Of a stretch of 64,000 nt of DNA, positions 1 to 12,193 are shown piece after piece. The notes under the pieces were generated by a model. That model had not been told where the DNA came from and did no database searches. It saw only the letters and a list, made by a program, of their open reading frames with translations. Positions within the stretch are counted from its first letter, which is position 1. Every line of letters starts with the position of its first letter. This stretch comes from Coturnix japonica (Eukaryota > Chordata > Aves > Galliformes > Phasianidae): positions 15,221,830 through 15,285,829 of the forward strand of contig NC_029521.1 of NCBI RefSeq assembly GCF_001577835.2. The letters run 5' to 3'. Position numbers and translations under genes: made by a program.

Positions 1-199
1 GGGTTAAGGCAGCACACCTTGCGTAAAGTTTTCACTCCGATCGCCTCCATTCTACATCGCCACCCGAATGCAAATTCGCGTCCTCCCCCGAAACAAACGC
101 AGCGCAAAACCAGCGCCTCTCCCCACAGCTGATCGGCTCTCGGTTCCTCCCGAGCACCGCTAATACCTCCAGCGCCAACGCGCTGCGAGACGAGGTCAG

Positions 200-900
200 G
201 CTGAGCAGACAAAGCCGCCGGCAGCGGGTAAAGCCTCTTACGGCCGCACCTGGAGCCGCTCCCGGCAGCGCCCCGCTCCGAGGCCGCTCGGCCGCCGCCT
301 GTTGCTCGCCGTCACCTGCGGGCGGAGGGCGCTGCCGCGGTGCCCGCGGGCGTGGGACGAGCGGCCCGGCGCCCCCCCAACCTGGAGCCCGGAGGAAGCG
401 GCGGCTCCCCGCGGTCGGGGCGGCGGCCGAGCCTACCTTGGTGCCCCGCGCAGGGCCCGGGCCGGCGGCTCCTCCTCCGGCTGCGGCGGCTGCTGCTGTC
501 CATGCCCGGGCCGGCAGGCGGCGAGCCGCGGCTCCGACGGGCCGGGAGCGGCCGGGCTCCCGCGGGGCTGGGGCAGCCCCGGCTCCCTCGCCCGCTGTTT
601 ACGGCGGTTCCGCGGCCGGCCGGGATGCCCGTCACCGCTCCGCCCCGCCCCGGCCCGCCCCCGCCGCCATGGCCCGGAGGAGGACGGGGAAGCGGGGCGG
701 GACGGGGTGCAACGCTCAGCCCCGGCGGGCGGGGGTCGCACCGGTGCTCGAAGCGGGAGTACCCGGCACCTGCCCGCAGCAGCACGGCACCGACGTGGGA
801 GCGAGGGAGGGGCCGAGACACCGAGAGCAGCAGGGCGGCCGCGGGAGCTGTTCTATAGTTCGGTGCGTTTCGTCATTTCTTCCCCAAGACAGAAACGGGT
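200..900 (-). promoter_or_regulatory. CpG-island promoter and probable non-coding first exon of a leftward gene (MARCHF8 candidate)
   Basis: This stretch is very GC-rich and full of CpG, with clustered GC boxes (CCGCCCC type) near 640-663, as in a vertebrate housekeeping promoter. Read on the minus strand there is a good splice donor, CACCAAG followed by GTAGGC, which would end an exon at 438 with the intron running leftward out of the window. No coding start is convincing, so the exon is probably 5' UTR. In the mammalian gene order that I remember, MARCHF8, a membrane E3 ubiquitin ligase, lies beside ZFAND4 on the same strand, so this is inferred to be its promoter. None of its coding sequence is in the window. 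A plus-strand or bidirectional promoter cannot be excluded. Confidence 0.5.
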
Positions 901-2054
901 AACGAACGTCTGTTTGCTGTATGCTGGAATAAGTGAACGGCGCAAAGAAGTGAGGGTTTTGCGACGAAATGCTGAGAGGGGGATCTTCTCCGACCAGGCT
1001 TAGTGGGAATAAGTGAAAAAGCGCCCTGTTCCTGCCTGCGGCACAGCGGAGAAACACCGGACAGCAAACAGGAGCACCTGCCAACATACACGAGTCCATT
1101 CCCTGAACCTGGTCAAAGTTTTTCATCTGTCTGCACTTCTTCACATTGAATCTACAGTGACAACGCTTCCCCGTGGAGTACAGCGATAAGGTGTACACAG
1201 TGAGCAGAGCAGCCCCTTCCCATGCTGAGCACAACCACCCCCAGCACAACGCGTGCTGCAGTGGGCTTTCAGGCCCAGAGGTGCAGGGCTGACGTTGTCA
1301 CCGTCTCGGCGTTAGGGCTGGCACCCCACGCAGCGGAGGAGGGAGACGCTCCACCTACAGAGCACGCAGTGCGTTGTCCTGAGAGGAGTGACTACAGCTC
1401 CCGTTCAGTCCTATGCAGGTAGAAGGAGGCAGACCTACCTTACAGTGCCTTTAGAAGACAGAGGACAGGGATGCTTCTGCGTGACGGTAACCGCGTCCTG
1501 TCAGCAGGCAGTGTAGCGCAGTCCTGCCTTGTAACGAGACCCATGGTCCGCTGTGCCACTGGCTTACCTTGAGGCAGCTGGGAAGTCCTTCCCTCAGACA
1601 TTCAGTCCTTCTTGCTTGAATCATTTTCTAGGCTGGGAGAGAATCTGTGGGAGTACCCTGTGCTGTGTGCCAGACCAAGACAGGGCCTGTTGGCACAGCC
1701 CAATGGAAGCAGAAATCAAGCTGAGGCACAGCTGTACAGAGGGCAGACCTTCTGTGATACACAGTAATAAATGCTCAGACCTGAACTGAGAGAAGCCACC
1801 ACAAGCCATCAGCAAAAAACCCTTAATTGTCAACAGAAGCAAATTCCTGAATTCCTTTTCAGGAACAGCCTTTCCTGTGTTTTGTGATTGCTATGCACAG
1901 TCATTATGTTTCCAATAACCCTGCCTAGTACTGTAAACACACTGCTGTTCCAGAGGTGAAAACTCTGCCATAACACCCTGACAGCAGCCCTGCGCGGCCA
2001 GGACCAATGTCCACACTGAGGAGCACTACTCAGAACACCTTCCTGCAGGCCTGA
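901..2054. other. non-coding spacer
   Basis: Moderately GC-rich sequence right of the CpG island. It contains only short open frames without recognisable homology. No gene, repeat family or RNA gene was recognised. Confidence 0.5.
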
Positions 2055-2470
2055 CAGAATCACAGCATCATTAAAGAGATCATCTTGTTCAACCATCAGC
2101 CCCTCAACACCACGCTCACTAACCACGTCCCTTGGTACCACACCTCCATGTTTCTTGAACACCCCCGAGGGCTGTGCCTCCACCATTCTCCCCAGGCAGT
2201 TTGTTCCAATCTTTGACCACTCTTGGAGAAGAAATTTGTCTAAAAATTCAACCCGAACCTCCCCTGGCACAACTTACAGCCACTCCTATCACTGTTAGCT
2301 GGAAAAAGAGGCCGACCTCTGCCTCACCACAACATCCTTTCAGGGAGTTGTAGAGGGCAAATAGGGTCTCCTTCTTCTGCAGACTGAACAATCCCAGTTC
2401 CCTCAGCTGCTCCCCATTACACCCTGTGCTCCAGACCCCTCACAGCTTCCTTGCCTTTCTCTGGACACAT
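2055..2470 (-). mobile_element. CR1 LINE 3' fragment
   Basis: The plus strand reads as the reverse complement of a CR1 3' end: the 'agatcat..gttcaaccatc' start, the 'ccccaggcagtttgttccaat' type middle and the 'ccttgcctttctctggacac' end. The element is therefore in minus orientation and 5'-truncated, as is usual for CR1. It is clearly diverged. A 146-codon minus-strand frame at 1830-2270 lies mostly inside it and is not a gene. Confidence 0.85.
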
Positions 2471-2992
2471 AATAAATAAGTGTTACTGTTATTACTGTTG
2501 CTATTACTAAGTGGAAAGCTTACATTTTTCCCTCTGACAGTTGCAGGAGACAAATGCTTTCAAAACAAACAAACACACAGAAAAAGAATAACTCCCGCTG
2601 CCAGAGGATTACTGGCACAGGTAAAATTGTAGCAGGGCAACACAGGCTCTCAAATGCACAGCTGGGAGAGTGACAGGTCTGCAGGAGGAGCTGCCCCAAT
2701 ACCCCACAGACAGGACATGCACTGTGAGCACACAGATGAGGCCTTTATAAAATGCCATCAGCTGTAAGCACAATTTGTTAGTCACTATCAGAGAATTATC
2801 CCTGTGCCTATGAGACTCTGGTTCCCTCCAGGAGCAGCACGGTTCTGACACGCAGCTCTTAATGCTTTTCCAAGTACTTTTAGTTCTTTCAGCAAAGACC
2901 CCGAATGCTAATAAATGCACACTGTGTGCCCTTTGGTGTCTTCAGTTAGCACAATAATACATACAGTACTTCCTATGTGGAAAAGCATCACT

Positions 2993-2993
<1 letters not shown>
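2471..2993. other. non-coding spacer
   Basis: AT-moderate sequence between a CR1 copy and the long T tract. No coding frame or repeat family was recognised. Confidence 0.5.

Positions 2994-3031
<38 letters not shown>
2994..3031 (-). repeat. 38-base T tract (A38 on the minus strand), probable poly(A) tail of a retroposed transcript
   Basis: The tract is 38 uninterrupted T residues. On the minus strand this is A38, and a canonical AATAAA lies just before it, at 3056-3061, leaving 24 bases between signal and tail. That is the spacing of a real cleavage site, so the run looks like the tail of a retroposed RNA rather than a simple homopolymer. The body would extend rightward (minus-strand upstream) toward the CR1 copy at 3689. 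I could not identify the parent transcript or a convincing target-site duplication. Confidence 0.6.
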
Positions 3032-3688
3032 CCCCAGATAATGATAAATGATCTTTTTATTCCATGATCTTGGCCTGAGCACCTGCATGTTCCCATAGCA
3101 ACTCCACACGACTTAAGGGATTACTTCAGAATTCCACTGTGGTTTGGGTCTCCAAAGTTATTCAGATTTTCTGGGGAAAAGCTGTTTCCTGACACAAACT
3201 AGAATTATTGCTCCCATACCCTTAACGAGCTGTGCAAGTCAGCTGTGTTATTATCTTAAGAAACTGGAATACATTCTCGCATTGTTCTACACAAAACCAT
3301 GCCATATTGCAGTAATAATTGCAGTGACACAGCCGTCAGGGACTTGGGGCTGGAAGCAGCCCCAGACGTCTTGCAAGGGATTATACAAACTGATAGGGGA
3401 CTAATTCCAATCAATCCTTTTGGCCACCTCAGCCCCAAAAGACCCCTTGCAAAGAATAGGCAGGTGTAAGCCCCCTCCATGCACTCATACATGCTCGGTT
3501 ATTTCACACTCACATCCATCTCCCCTCCCATCACTGGCAATTAATGTTACACATAGATAAGCAAATCTATTAGACTGGATAACAACATCTGATGAGGAAG
3601 AAGCCTTGCACCCAGACAGCACCCTGGTCAGCCTGCTAGGAACACACATGCTCATGTACTTGCATGTGCAGATATGACACACACACAG
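3032..3688 (-). other. possible body of a processed retrocopy, parent unknown
   Basis: This stretch lies directly upstream, on the minus strand, of an AATAAA at 3056-3061 and the A38 tract. It shows only short open frames. It may be 3' UTR sequence copied from an expressed gene, or ordinary intergenic DNA beside a chance homopolymer. The upstream limit is unknown; the CR1 copy starting near 3689 sets an outer bound. Confidence 0.3.
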
Positions 3689-3925
3689 ATCATAGAATGG
3701 CTTAATTTGGAAGGGACCCCAAAGTTCAAGTTCCAACACCCCTGCAGCAGTTGGGAGCCACCAATCTCCAGACCTGGTATTAGACCAGGCTGCTCAGGGT
3801 CCCCATCCACTCTGGCCTCGAACACCTCCAGGGATGGAGCATCCACAGCCTCTCTGGGCAGCCTCTTCCAGAACTTCACCACTCTCTCTGTAAAGACCTT
3901 CCCCCTGACATCCAATCTAATCCAG
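3689..3925 (-). mobile_element. CR1 LINE 3' fragment
   Basis: It begins with 'catagaatgg' and 'ttggaagggacccc', the reverse complement of the CR1 3' terminus. It continues through the familiar 'accaggctgctcagggtccc' and 'ctctctgtaaagaccttccc' segments. It is in minus orientation and 5'-truncated. Open frames on both strands here (3674-4021 and 3652-3915) are shadows of the element. Confidence 0.9.
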
Positions 3926-6900
3926 ATGAGACAGGATGTACTCCCAAGTTTTACTTACCTCTCTGACATCTGGAATCACTTAAAACCTGCTAGCAATGTG
4001 TTTTACACAGCAGATTTTTAGTCTGTTCCACAGGATAGAAGAAGGTATTTTTTTACTGCTCTCTTCCTTAGAGCATCAAGAAAACTAGATGCATCTTTCT
4101 TACCAATTTTAAGACGAAAATTCTCTGCTAACATCATTTCAAGAGTACAGAAAGAATTTTCCTGACTCCTTCAGGAACAAGAAAGGAAGAGATACAGCTC
4201 CCTTTCTTTGCCAGCCCAGAACATCAGTGTAAGAACCAGGAGTATTCAGACACAAATTAACTCAGAGATGCTTGCTGTCTGAAAAGCGTTCTGCTCCAGT
4301 AAAGGGCAACAGCTTAGAAATGAAAGAATTTAGATGACACATGAAAATTGTCCGGCAGGCATCCGAAAGATACCACACACTGAACAAGCATCGTAGCATT
4401 AAAGCACTGACCCTCTGTGAGAAAAGAGAGGAAGTCAGGAGGTGAGGCCACTAATGAAATACACACAGGCAACATACCCGAAGAGTGGCAGTCGCAGCTA
4501 GGTGAACCATTTTTCTTTCTTATTGTCTCTATGATCTGTAACAAGTGACCCAGCAGAATGCACCAAAATCTGTCTACAGCAGGACTGCTGTGCAGCTTTA
4601 GCCAGTGAAGCTCTCAAGGCTTGTAACACCTTTTAATGAAAACACCACAACTCCAAGGAGGATATTTGCAGACATCTGCACGTGTGTATTCCCTAAGCAC
4701 CTGAAACTTACCAGACTGTCTTCTGTCTCAGATGCAGGACTTAAAGTAGAAGTGCACTGATGTGCTTCAGTAAAACATGGCCTTAGAAAATTGCTAGGAT
4801 AAGATCATTTGAATTCCGTCTCTGAGACTGAGTGGCATCAGTTCTTAAAGTCTCACTGGGAAAGCAACCAGAAGAAAAGACACTGCTGTTTGCCAACTAG
4901 ATCATAGCCTTTCTCCCAGAAGAGAGTTGAAAGCCCTCGTACATTGTGCATGCAGCAGACAATGGCTGCAGCCACCCGACACGCAGCAGGTTTAGGCCAG
5001 CACAACACATGACAGACACACAGCTATGCATGACTTCAGCAAGTCCTTCCAGCCATGTGAGGGCGCCTTTATAGAGTGACAAGATTGGATACAGCTCTGA
5101 TCCTGTCTCAGAGCAGATAAGCTGCTGTGGTCATAAAGCCTAACTGGGGCCTCAAATGTTACCCTCTGTAGGAGTGTTAACAGGGATTTTCTTATTATTG
5201 AGCCTCAAAAAACTAAGGAAAAGGCAACAAACTGACCTTATGGCAATTTCTCTAGACAAAATTGGTTATCTAGGTATGGGTGAACCGGGTCTTGAGCAAT
5301 TCAGTCCACACTGTTACGACATTACACTTGATTAAGGCTTCTTGCAGTACAAGAAGCTTGGTATCCAGAAAAAAAAAGAAGAAATCTGTATGTTAGTCCC
5401 TTTTTCATACCACAACAAATGTAATGCTTTGTTCACAGGCAGGATATGCACCACTTAAGAAGGAAAAAAAAAATGAAGCTCAGGGAGAAGTGATGTACCT
5501 CCCAAGGCCAGGTGGTTCTGCAGCTACAACAGCTCATCACCTTCCTTTACTTTGCAAAAAGCAAAATAAGTTCCATCCTCTACTGATCAGAAACAGGAAA
5601 AAGGACCTGACTGGTCTGCTGCACCTCCAGGTTTGTTAGTTAGACTACTGGGAGGGGTGGGGGTAGAAAGTTATACCAGCTCACTCCTCCCAACCCTGAA
5701 CATGCAGAAGAAAGACATTTGTCCTTGCTGAGCCTCTCTCTTCACAGTTGTTTTCAGATTCAGCTCTCCTGCTGCCATAAGGATCACGTGCATCCAGCAC
5801 ATGCATGTGGTGAAGGAATAAAAATAGGCAGCCTGTTTCCGTGCAACAAAATCCAGACATCATCTTCCTCATAAGCACAGTTATTGTGCTGATCTCAGCT
5901 AGATGCTTCTCTTATAGAACTTGCCTACATTCTCTCCTGATACTGTTGTGCTATTTACGTCCTGTTCTATCCAGAAATAATAGACTAATACTATCCATTT
6001 CTATAGGAACTCTCCCTGAAGAACTCTGGGTAAACTTCCTGTTTTACCAGATATTATTTGAATTATATTTTCTGAAGTTTCCATTGTACCAGTATCTCAT
6101 AGGTGAAAGTCGCTACCACAAGCAACCTAAAGCTTCATATACAAGACAGGCCAACGAGCACTGGGAAACTGAAGTAGACAGAAGGATTTCTGAAAGTATA
6201 TTGCAAAATCAGAGAAGATTCAGAGGACAGTGGGTACAATTAAGGCACCAGAACAACAAAGAGAAGCAAATGGTACCATAAAAAAAAAAAAAAAGAGCAT
6301 AAGGAGTTGCGATAAAACAGAAGGAACTGATTTAGGAGATGCTGCTTTCGCATTCTTGTAACACCAGCCCAAATATAATTCAATTTAAAAAAAAAAATAA
6401 AAAAAATAAGGTAGGAAATTCAAAACTGCAGTGAGAGAAAATGCTTTTTACACTACACATAATTAATATAGAGATTCTGAATCTAATAAGGTTCAAAAAT
6501 AGTTTCAGACTTTTACAGGCCTCCAAATTAATATCACAATGCACACGCAGACAGTTCTTCAATAGCACAGAAGATCCAGCACGGAAAACAGGTTCTTGCA
6601 CATTTGGTAAGCAAAGAATTCTTGAACCTTTTGAAGTGTGAGACAGATGCCGGGCTGGAGCAATGTCAGACTGACTCCATCTATTTTGGTGGGTCTTCTG
6701 TTCCCACTGAAGCAAAGTACCTAAGACGATTGGCAAGATCCAGCTCTCAAGTTCAAGACCACATTTAAAACCAGAGGTATTTCGTTATACATCTCTGTAT
6801 TGTAACCTTGCAGTGGCCAGCATGGGAGTTTACAGAAACCATTACTGCAACCCAAAGATGGCCCATTAAGGGCAACAGTTTCAGCACTGAATATTAAGGA

Positions 6901-9900
6901 CAAGTTTAGCCTAAAGCAAAAAAATATATAGCATTCAAAAAGCTTTGATTGTTTGGCTGAATAAAAAGACTGTCTCCAAATAAAGTCTCTGTAAAGAAAC
7001 AGAGAGGAAAAAGAAGAAGCTGTTTTTAAATCCTTGATTTTTCTCCTTAAGAAAGCCCTAGCATTTTTATTCTCAGCTCATTAACACTCTTAATCACATA
7101 CCATGCAAATCATACTCTTTTAGTAATTACGTATTGTTTTGAATTTCTGATGCCAGATAAAACACCTAATTTCATTAACCATTCACCACTTAGTTGTGAT
7201 TAGAATTCATAATTCTTATGTAGAGATGCACAGCCGTCAGCCATATCAGGACTGGCTTAAAAAGAACTGAAAACAACCTGAAAGTGTGATGTAGGTAAAT
7301 CTCCTGTTGTGGAAGACCTGTACAAATTCTTGATTGCAAGGCCAGAAACAACAAGTAGCAAGGGATGGTCAGAGCTCACCTGAGCAGTTCCTAGTGTAAG
7401 CTCCTCATATACCACTGAATTTATTCTTTCCTATTCTTATCTCATATCCAACAGAAATATTTATCTCCTTAGTGAATGAAATAAAGGGACAGGTAATCTT
7501 TTAATTGTACATATAGTGCACAATTAAAACATAACTCAGCTAGCAGACACTGCCAAAACTGTAGGTTTAGAGGGGAGAAACAGGAGGATTCTCTATTCTG
7601 CAATACATGAAGTTCATGTAATAGTCTTCACTGTTAAAAACAGAGCATTCAAGCATATCTTGGTTGCATCTTTTCATTTGTTTCAGAGCATTTTTGAAAC
7701 ACTTTGGAATTAGGTTTCAGATTGCTGAGGGTGGGCTGAATGAGGATCATGAAAATGCAGTTCTTTCTTTCGTATGGTTTTCTTCATGGAACTCATCGGA
7801 CAAAACCAAAACTTTCTCCATTCTGAAATGTGTCCAGTGCCCCCTGGTGTCTCCCTTCTGCAGCTTCATACAGAAAGCCAGCAGTGCGCACTATGCCAGA
7901 AAGCCCCTGCTTAAGAGGAAAGTTTAACTGCACACGAGTATGCCAGACACTGCTCGTTTGCATGCTTATAATTATTTCTGAAAAACATCAAATTACTACT
8001 TCGTTCCAGTAAGATACAGAGGAATAAAGAAAACAGATGTCTCATTCCCAGCCCAGATTACCCCAAATTAGCAGAGCTCCAACAGATTAACCCGAACTGA
8101 ACTGATGATGACACAGAGTAACCCAAGAAAGAGCTGTTTCCTCTCTTCTGCAGAATTCTGCAGACATGCTATTAAATAGCTGCTGATGCAAGTTGGTTTT
8201 TTTTTTCTTTTCTAAAGAATTGTTTAATGGGAAAGGTAAACAATTACCTAAGCCAAAATATTTTCCACGGTATGTACACAATAACCATAAAAGCATAGAG
8301 GAATAAAATGATGTTGTTGCACTGACATGACTGATAAAAATCAAACATACTGGCTTATTTACAGACTCGCTCTGATTCAAAAGATTAAAACCACCAAGAC
8401 TGAAACACGGAAGAGCTGAAAACACAACATCTCCCAGCAATCAAATGTGTGGTGGAGACACAAGGCAGGCATCCACCCTGCTGTACACAGAGAAATGGGG
8501 CTGGGACAACAAAGACCACCTTGCTGTGATACCTGTCCAAGACAGCCTGCTGATCAAGGCAATCTACGTTTCATCAATGAGGAAATAGCATCCCATGGCT
8601 GAAACACAACATTCTATCTTTCAGAGCAATTCTCTTTTTGGCAAAAGGGATGGAAAAGCATTTCTGACTAACTGAGGAGTTCTGCATGAAAAGCCTTTCA
8701 TTTCTCTATTTTCTCAGAGTGGGTATGGAAAAGGAGAATCAAAACTAATACCACAAAAAGGGATATTCCTTTGCTTATGTACAGATACATTTGTAACATT
8801 CAGCCATACTCGAGCAACATTAGGAAAATGAAATCTAATATAGGAACTACATACAGCTAAAGAAAAGAGGAGACTGTTTTGGGAAAACTCAGCAGAGAAA
8901 GCAAAGAACTGCAGTTTTCTAAACTAAGAACAAAGTATCACTGCCTACAAAACCCCAATAGCTCTAATCACACCTGCTGCACTGGGGACAGCCTAAGTTC
9001 ATCTTCCTATTGAGAACATCTGATTTTAATAGACAATCTAAAACAGGATGATAACCACAGTAAAGAAATAACTTTCTTCTACTTCCTCCCCTTCATACTG
9101 TCTATGTGCTGCAAAGACTGCTAGCTCAGCCCAAACTAAAAGGTGAGTAACTACCTCATGCAAGCAGGGAAGGCTCACACAACTGCCCCATAACTGTATT
9201 TGATTTCCTTAGTCACAAGAACATTCTCAATTGAATGACTGTGGCTCAGTATTAACCAGGGAAAATATCAAATGCATTCCAAGATGAATCCAAGTTGCAT
9301 AGAATAAGAAAAGCCTTCTCCAACATAAAGGCAACAAAAAATCAAATCCCCACAGGTACAAGCGACTCCAAGCCCACAGCTCACTCCCAGGAGATGGTGC
9401 CCCATTACAAATGTTGGAAGCACTTGAAAAAGAGACCCAATTCATCACGCGTAAGAAAGCTAGGAAGACTTCACTTATCTAACATAAAACATCAGCAATC
9501 CAGCCTTGTCTGTGACAAGATTGTTAGCAGAGGCACCACTGCAATTACATCCCAAGAGAATGCCAGCTGAATAGACAGGAATTGCAAGTAGACAGATTTT
9601 TATCACCATGGGAGATTTCAGGGAAAAAAAAAGAAAGGAAATCTTTCATTCAAGATCCAGAAATGCTTAAATGCCTCTGACAGCTCAGGGGAGCTCACCA
9701 ATTTGACACGAGAATCCTGGAGGTGGTTCACTGAAAGCCTGGTCTGGTTAAGTCTCACAGGTCCTCCAGTTAAAGAAAAAAGAAATGAAAGGAGGGTAGA
9801 GAAGCACACAGAGTCACTGTTAAACTTCTATCATGTAAAAGCTTTATGATACAATTTAATTACATGAGCAAACACACAAAGCTAAATGGATGTCTACAGC

Positions 9901-11430
9901 ACCACACAGAACACCGAGTGATATTCAGAAAACCAAACCATTTAGGCAAGTTTACACAGTAAACAGTAATTAACCCATAGCACAGCCTAATGCAGGATTC
10001 AGTAAAACCTGGTAACATAAATCAGCAAATAAAATAGTTAATTACAGACCTAACTGCTTTTAGGGCTGTACTGCTGCTTGAAAAAGAAGAGTGCCTGTAA
10101 TACAGTATTGCAGATCAGAACAAAACAAGAAGATTTCTGCCCCCCAAAAAACCTGTATCAGATATAATCAATACAAGGTATAACATTATGAGAAACTACA
10201 ACCATAGAACTTTCCAGAACATACAGTATCATAACAATCTCTAAGTATGGTTACACACTGCAGGAAGCAGTTGTGCGTATGCAGAAAGGGAGAGTCACAA
10301 CCAAGATTTGACTCAGTTGTGAGCTCTTAGTAAAACTTGAATACGGCCACTCTAACACACAGGCAAAAAAATAACCCTGACAATGACACTTGAGCAATAT
10401 CAGATTAAGAGATGACAGCTGATATTACTTTAATTCCACTTCCTCTCAGAGATCTACTATACCCACAAAGGAACGACACATCTGTCTTGAAGGTGCCGAG
10501 TCACAACTGCTGGGAAAACACTCCCACACGTGCCCAGTTTCTTGGTATTTTCCTTCAGCATCAAACACTGTGTTGGAGAGAACAAAAACTGCAAGCAGTC
10601 CTTCACATTCAGTGCACCATTTTCTAAGAAGAAGAGGTCCAGAGATGACATACAGAACAACTACCTTACCATGTGTCTGCCTAGAGGAGTGAATCCAAAA
10701 ACTGTATTCCAAGGATGTCGCTCTCTGAAAACTCCAAGGAAAGAAACTGCCGGCAGACCACAGCGAAAGGATTTTCTCCAAGGGTGAGAATTCTTCAAAT
10801 TACTTCTCTTTGTTTCATTGATCTTCCTTCTGTTATTGGCCCAACTTGTAACTGCTGTGCTCATCAGATGCTACTGTTTGCAAAGCAGCATAGACAACAT
10901 AGACATTTTAACACCAAAACCAACGAAGTACTCCTGGAATTGAGCAAAAAAAGGACTACGACATTTAAATGTGTAGATGCAACGTAGGGATTCATACTGG
11001 AGCATCCTGAGCAATACAAACTTCTAAAGACTCTGGACAGGAGTTAGGCTAAAGCACATAAGGCTCCAAATATTGCTTCCTGACGTAGCTACATGCTCAT
11101 TAAAGGGTGTCTCATGCAAGCAAATACTGAATTGCCTTTTTGTATCAGTAGGAGCCGATAAAGGTTACAGGCTAAAACATCATTCGTTGTACACCTATTT
11201 TGCCTTTGCTACCACGTCCAAGAGGTTTACCTAAAGCAGTGTTGGCCACTTCTAATGGAGGTATGTGGGAATTTTGCCACTGACTTCAGTGGCAACAGAG
11301 ACTTCTGAAGTGCTTCTGAAAGAATAAAAATACCTCCTTCTCCCCCACTCCCAATGCTTAATTTAGGAACATGCTTTGAAATAGGCCGTCATTTTGTGCA
11401 TCTATAAGATCAGAAGCCAGAATAAAATGT
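3926..11430. other. gene-poor intergenic region, 7.5 kb
   Basis: AT-rich DNA between the last CR1 copy and the ZFAND4 3' end. It has short A or T runs (for example 6274-6290 and 6386-6408) and many short frames. None resembles a known protein or is supported by splice signals. The longest isolated frame, 5841-6281 on the plus strand (146 codons), is discussed as a finding. No recognisable RNA gene or transposon was seen. Confidence 0.5.
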
Positions 11431-11434
11431 AATA

Positions 11435-11440
11435 TTTATT
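11435..11440 (-). terminator. ZFAND4: candidate ZFAND4 poly(A) signal
   Basis: AATAAA on the minus strand (tttatt on plus), about 750 bases past the ZFAND4 stop codon. It is the first canonical signal I found downstream of the stop, giving a 3' UTR of roughly 770 bases. Other sites further left are possible. Confidence 0.45.
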
Positions 11441-12193
11441 AGAATTTCTTCCAGTAACAGCATTCAACACCTTAACAAACTGAGCTGTGAAGTCTTTAAA
11501 AAAAAAAACAAACTAGGATTACAAAAAAAGGTAAAATAAGTCGTTCCTTATATTTAATATCATCAAGTGGGATTTTCTATTTTAAAAACCCATTTGTAAT
11601 ATAAACAGAATTATTTTATGAAAATGTGATTTAACATGATGTTGTTTTCTGGATGGATACACAGTGTATGAATACCGACCTGAATGGAAGGGGGGGCAGA
11701 GTACACTACCGCCTTGCTCGAAACAGGCAGTTAGAAAAATGGGAAGGGAGGAAGATCACTCCAGTGAAATAACTTAAGATACCAAGCAATGGACAAAAAA
11801 GGCAACAGTACAGAAGACACTACATGATGCCCTCATTACAACACCCCCTTGAGTCTGGTTATACTGTAAATTAAGTTAGTAAAGTGCATCTTTAAAAGAC
11901 TTGTCTAGTGAAATACCGTTTCCAAATATAAAACACAACACAAGACGTGCAGGAACAGTTAAATCATAGTGTGAGTTTTTAAAAACTAACTTTTCATTCA
12001 CTAAAGAAGAAAAGTTACAACTGCAGTAGTGTTCACATTATTCTTCAATAGGATGCATCCTTGTGTGCTTTTGATACTTGGCAAATCCTCAGATACGGAG
12101 CGTGGGTGGCAAAATTATGCAGTTTAAGCAAGTGCTTCTCTCAATGAAATACAACTCTTCAATGGCAGAATGGCCACATGCAGCACAGCCACG

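Noticed and set aside
302-1249. Several long frames on both strands (up to 233 codons) in the first CpG island.
   Set aside because: They are Pro/Arg/Gly/Ala-rich frames produced by high GC content on all frames at once; none resembles a protein or has supporting splice structure.
8087-8440. Minus-strand frame of 117 codons in the intergenic region.
   Set aside because: Low-complexity composition with a Lys run from an A tract; no family resemblance and no splice signals.
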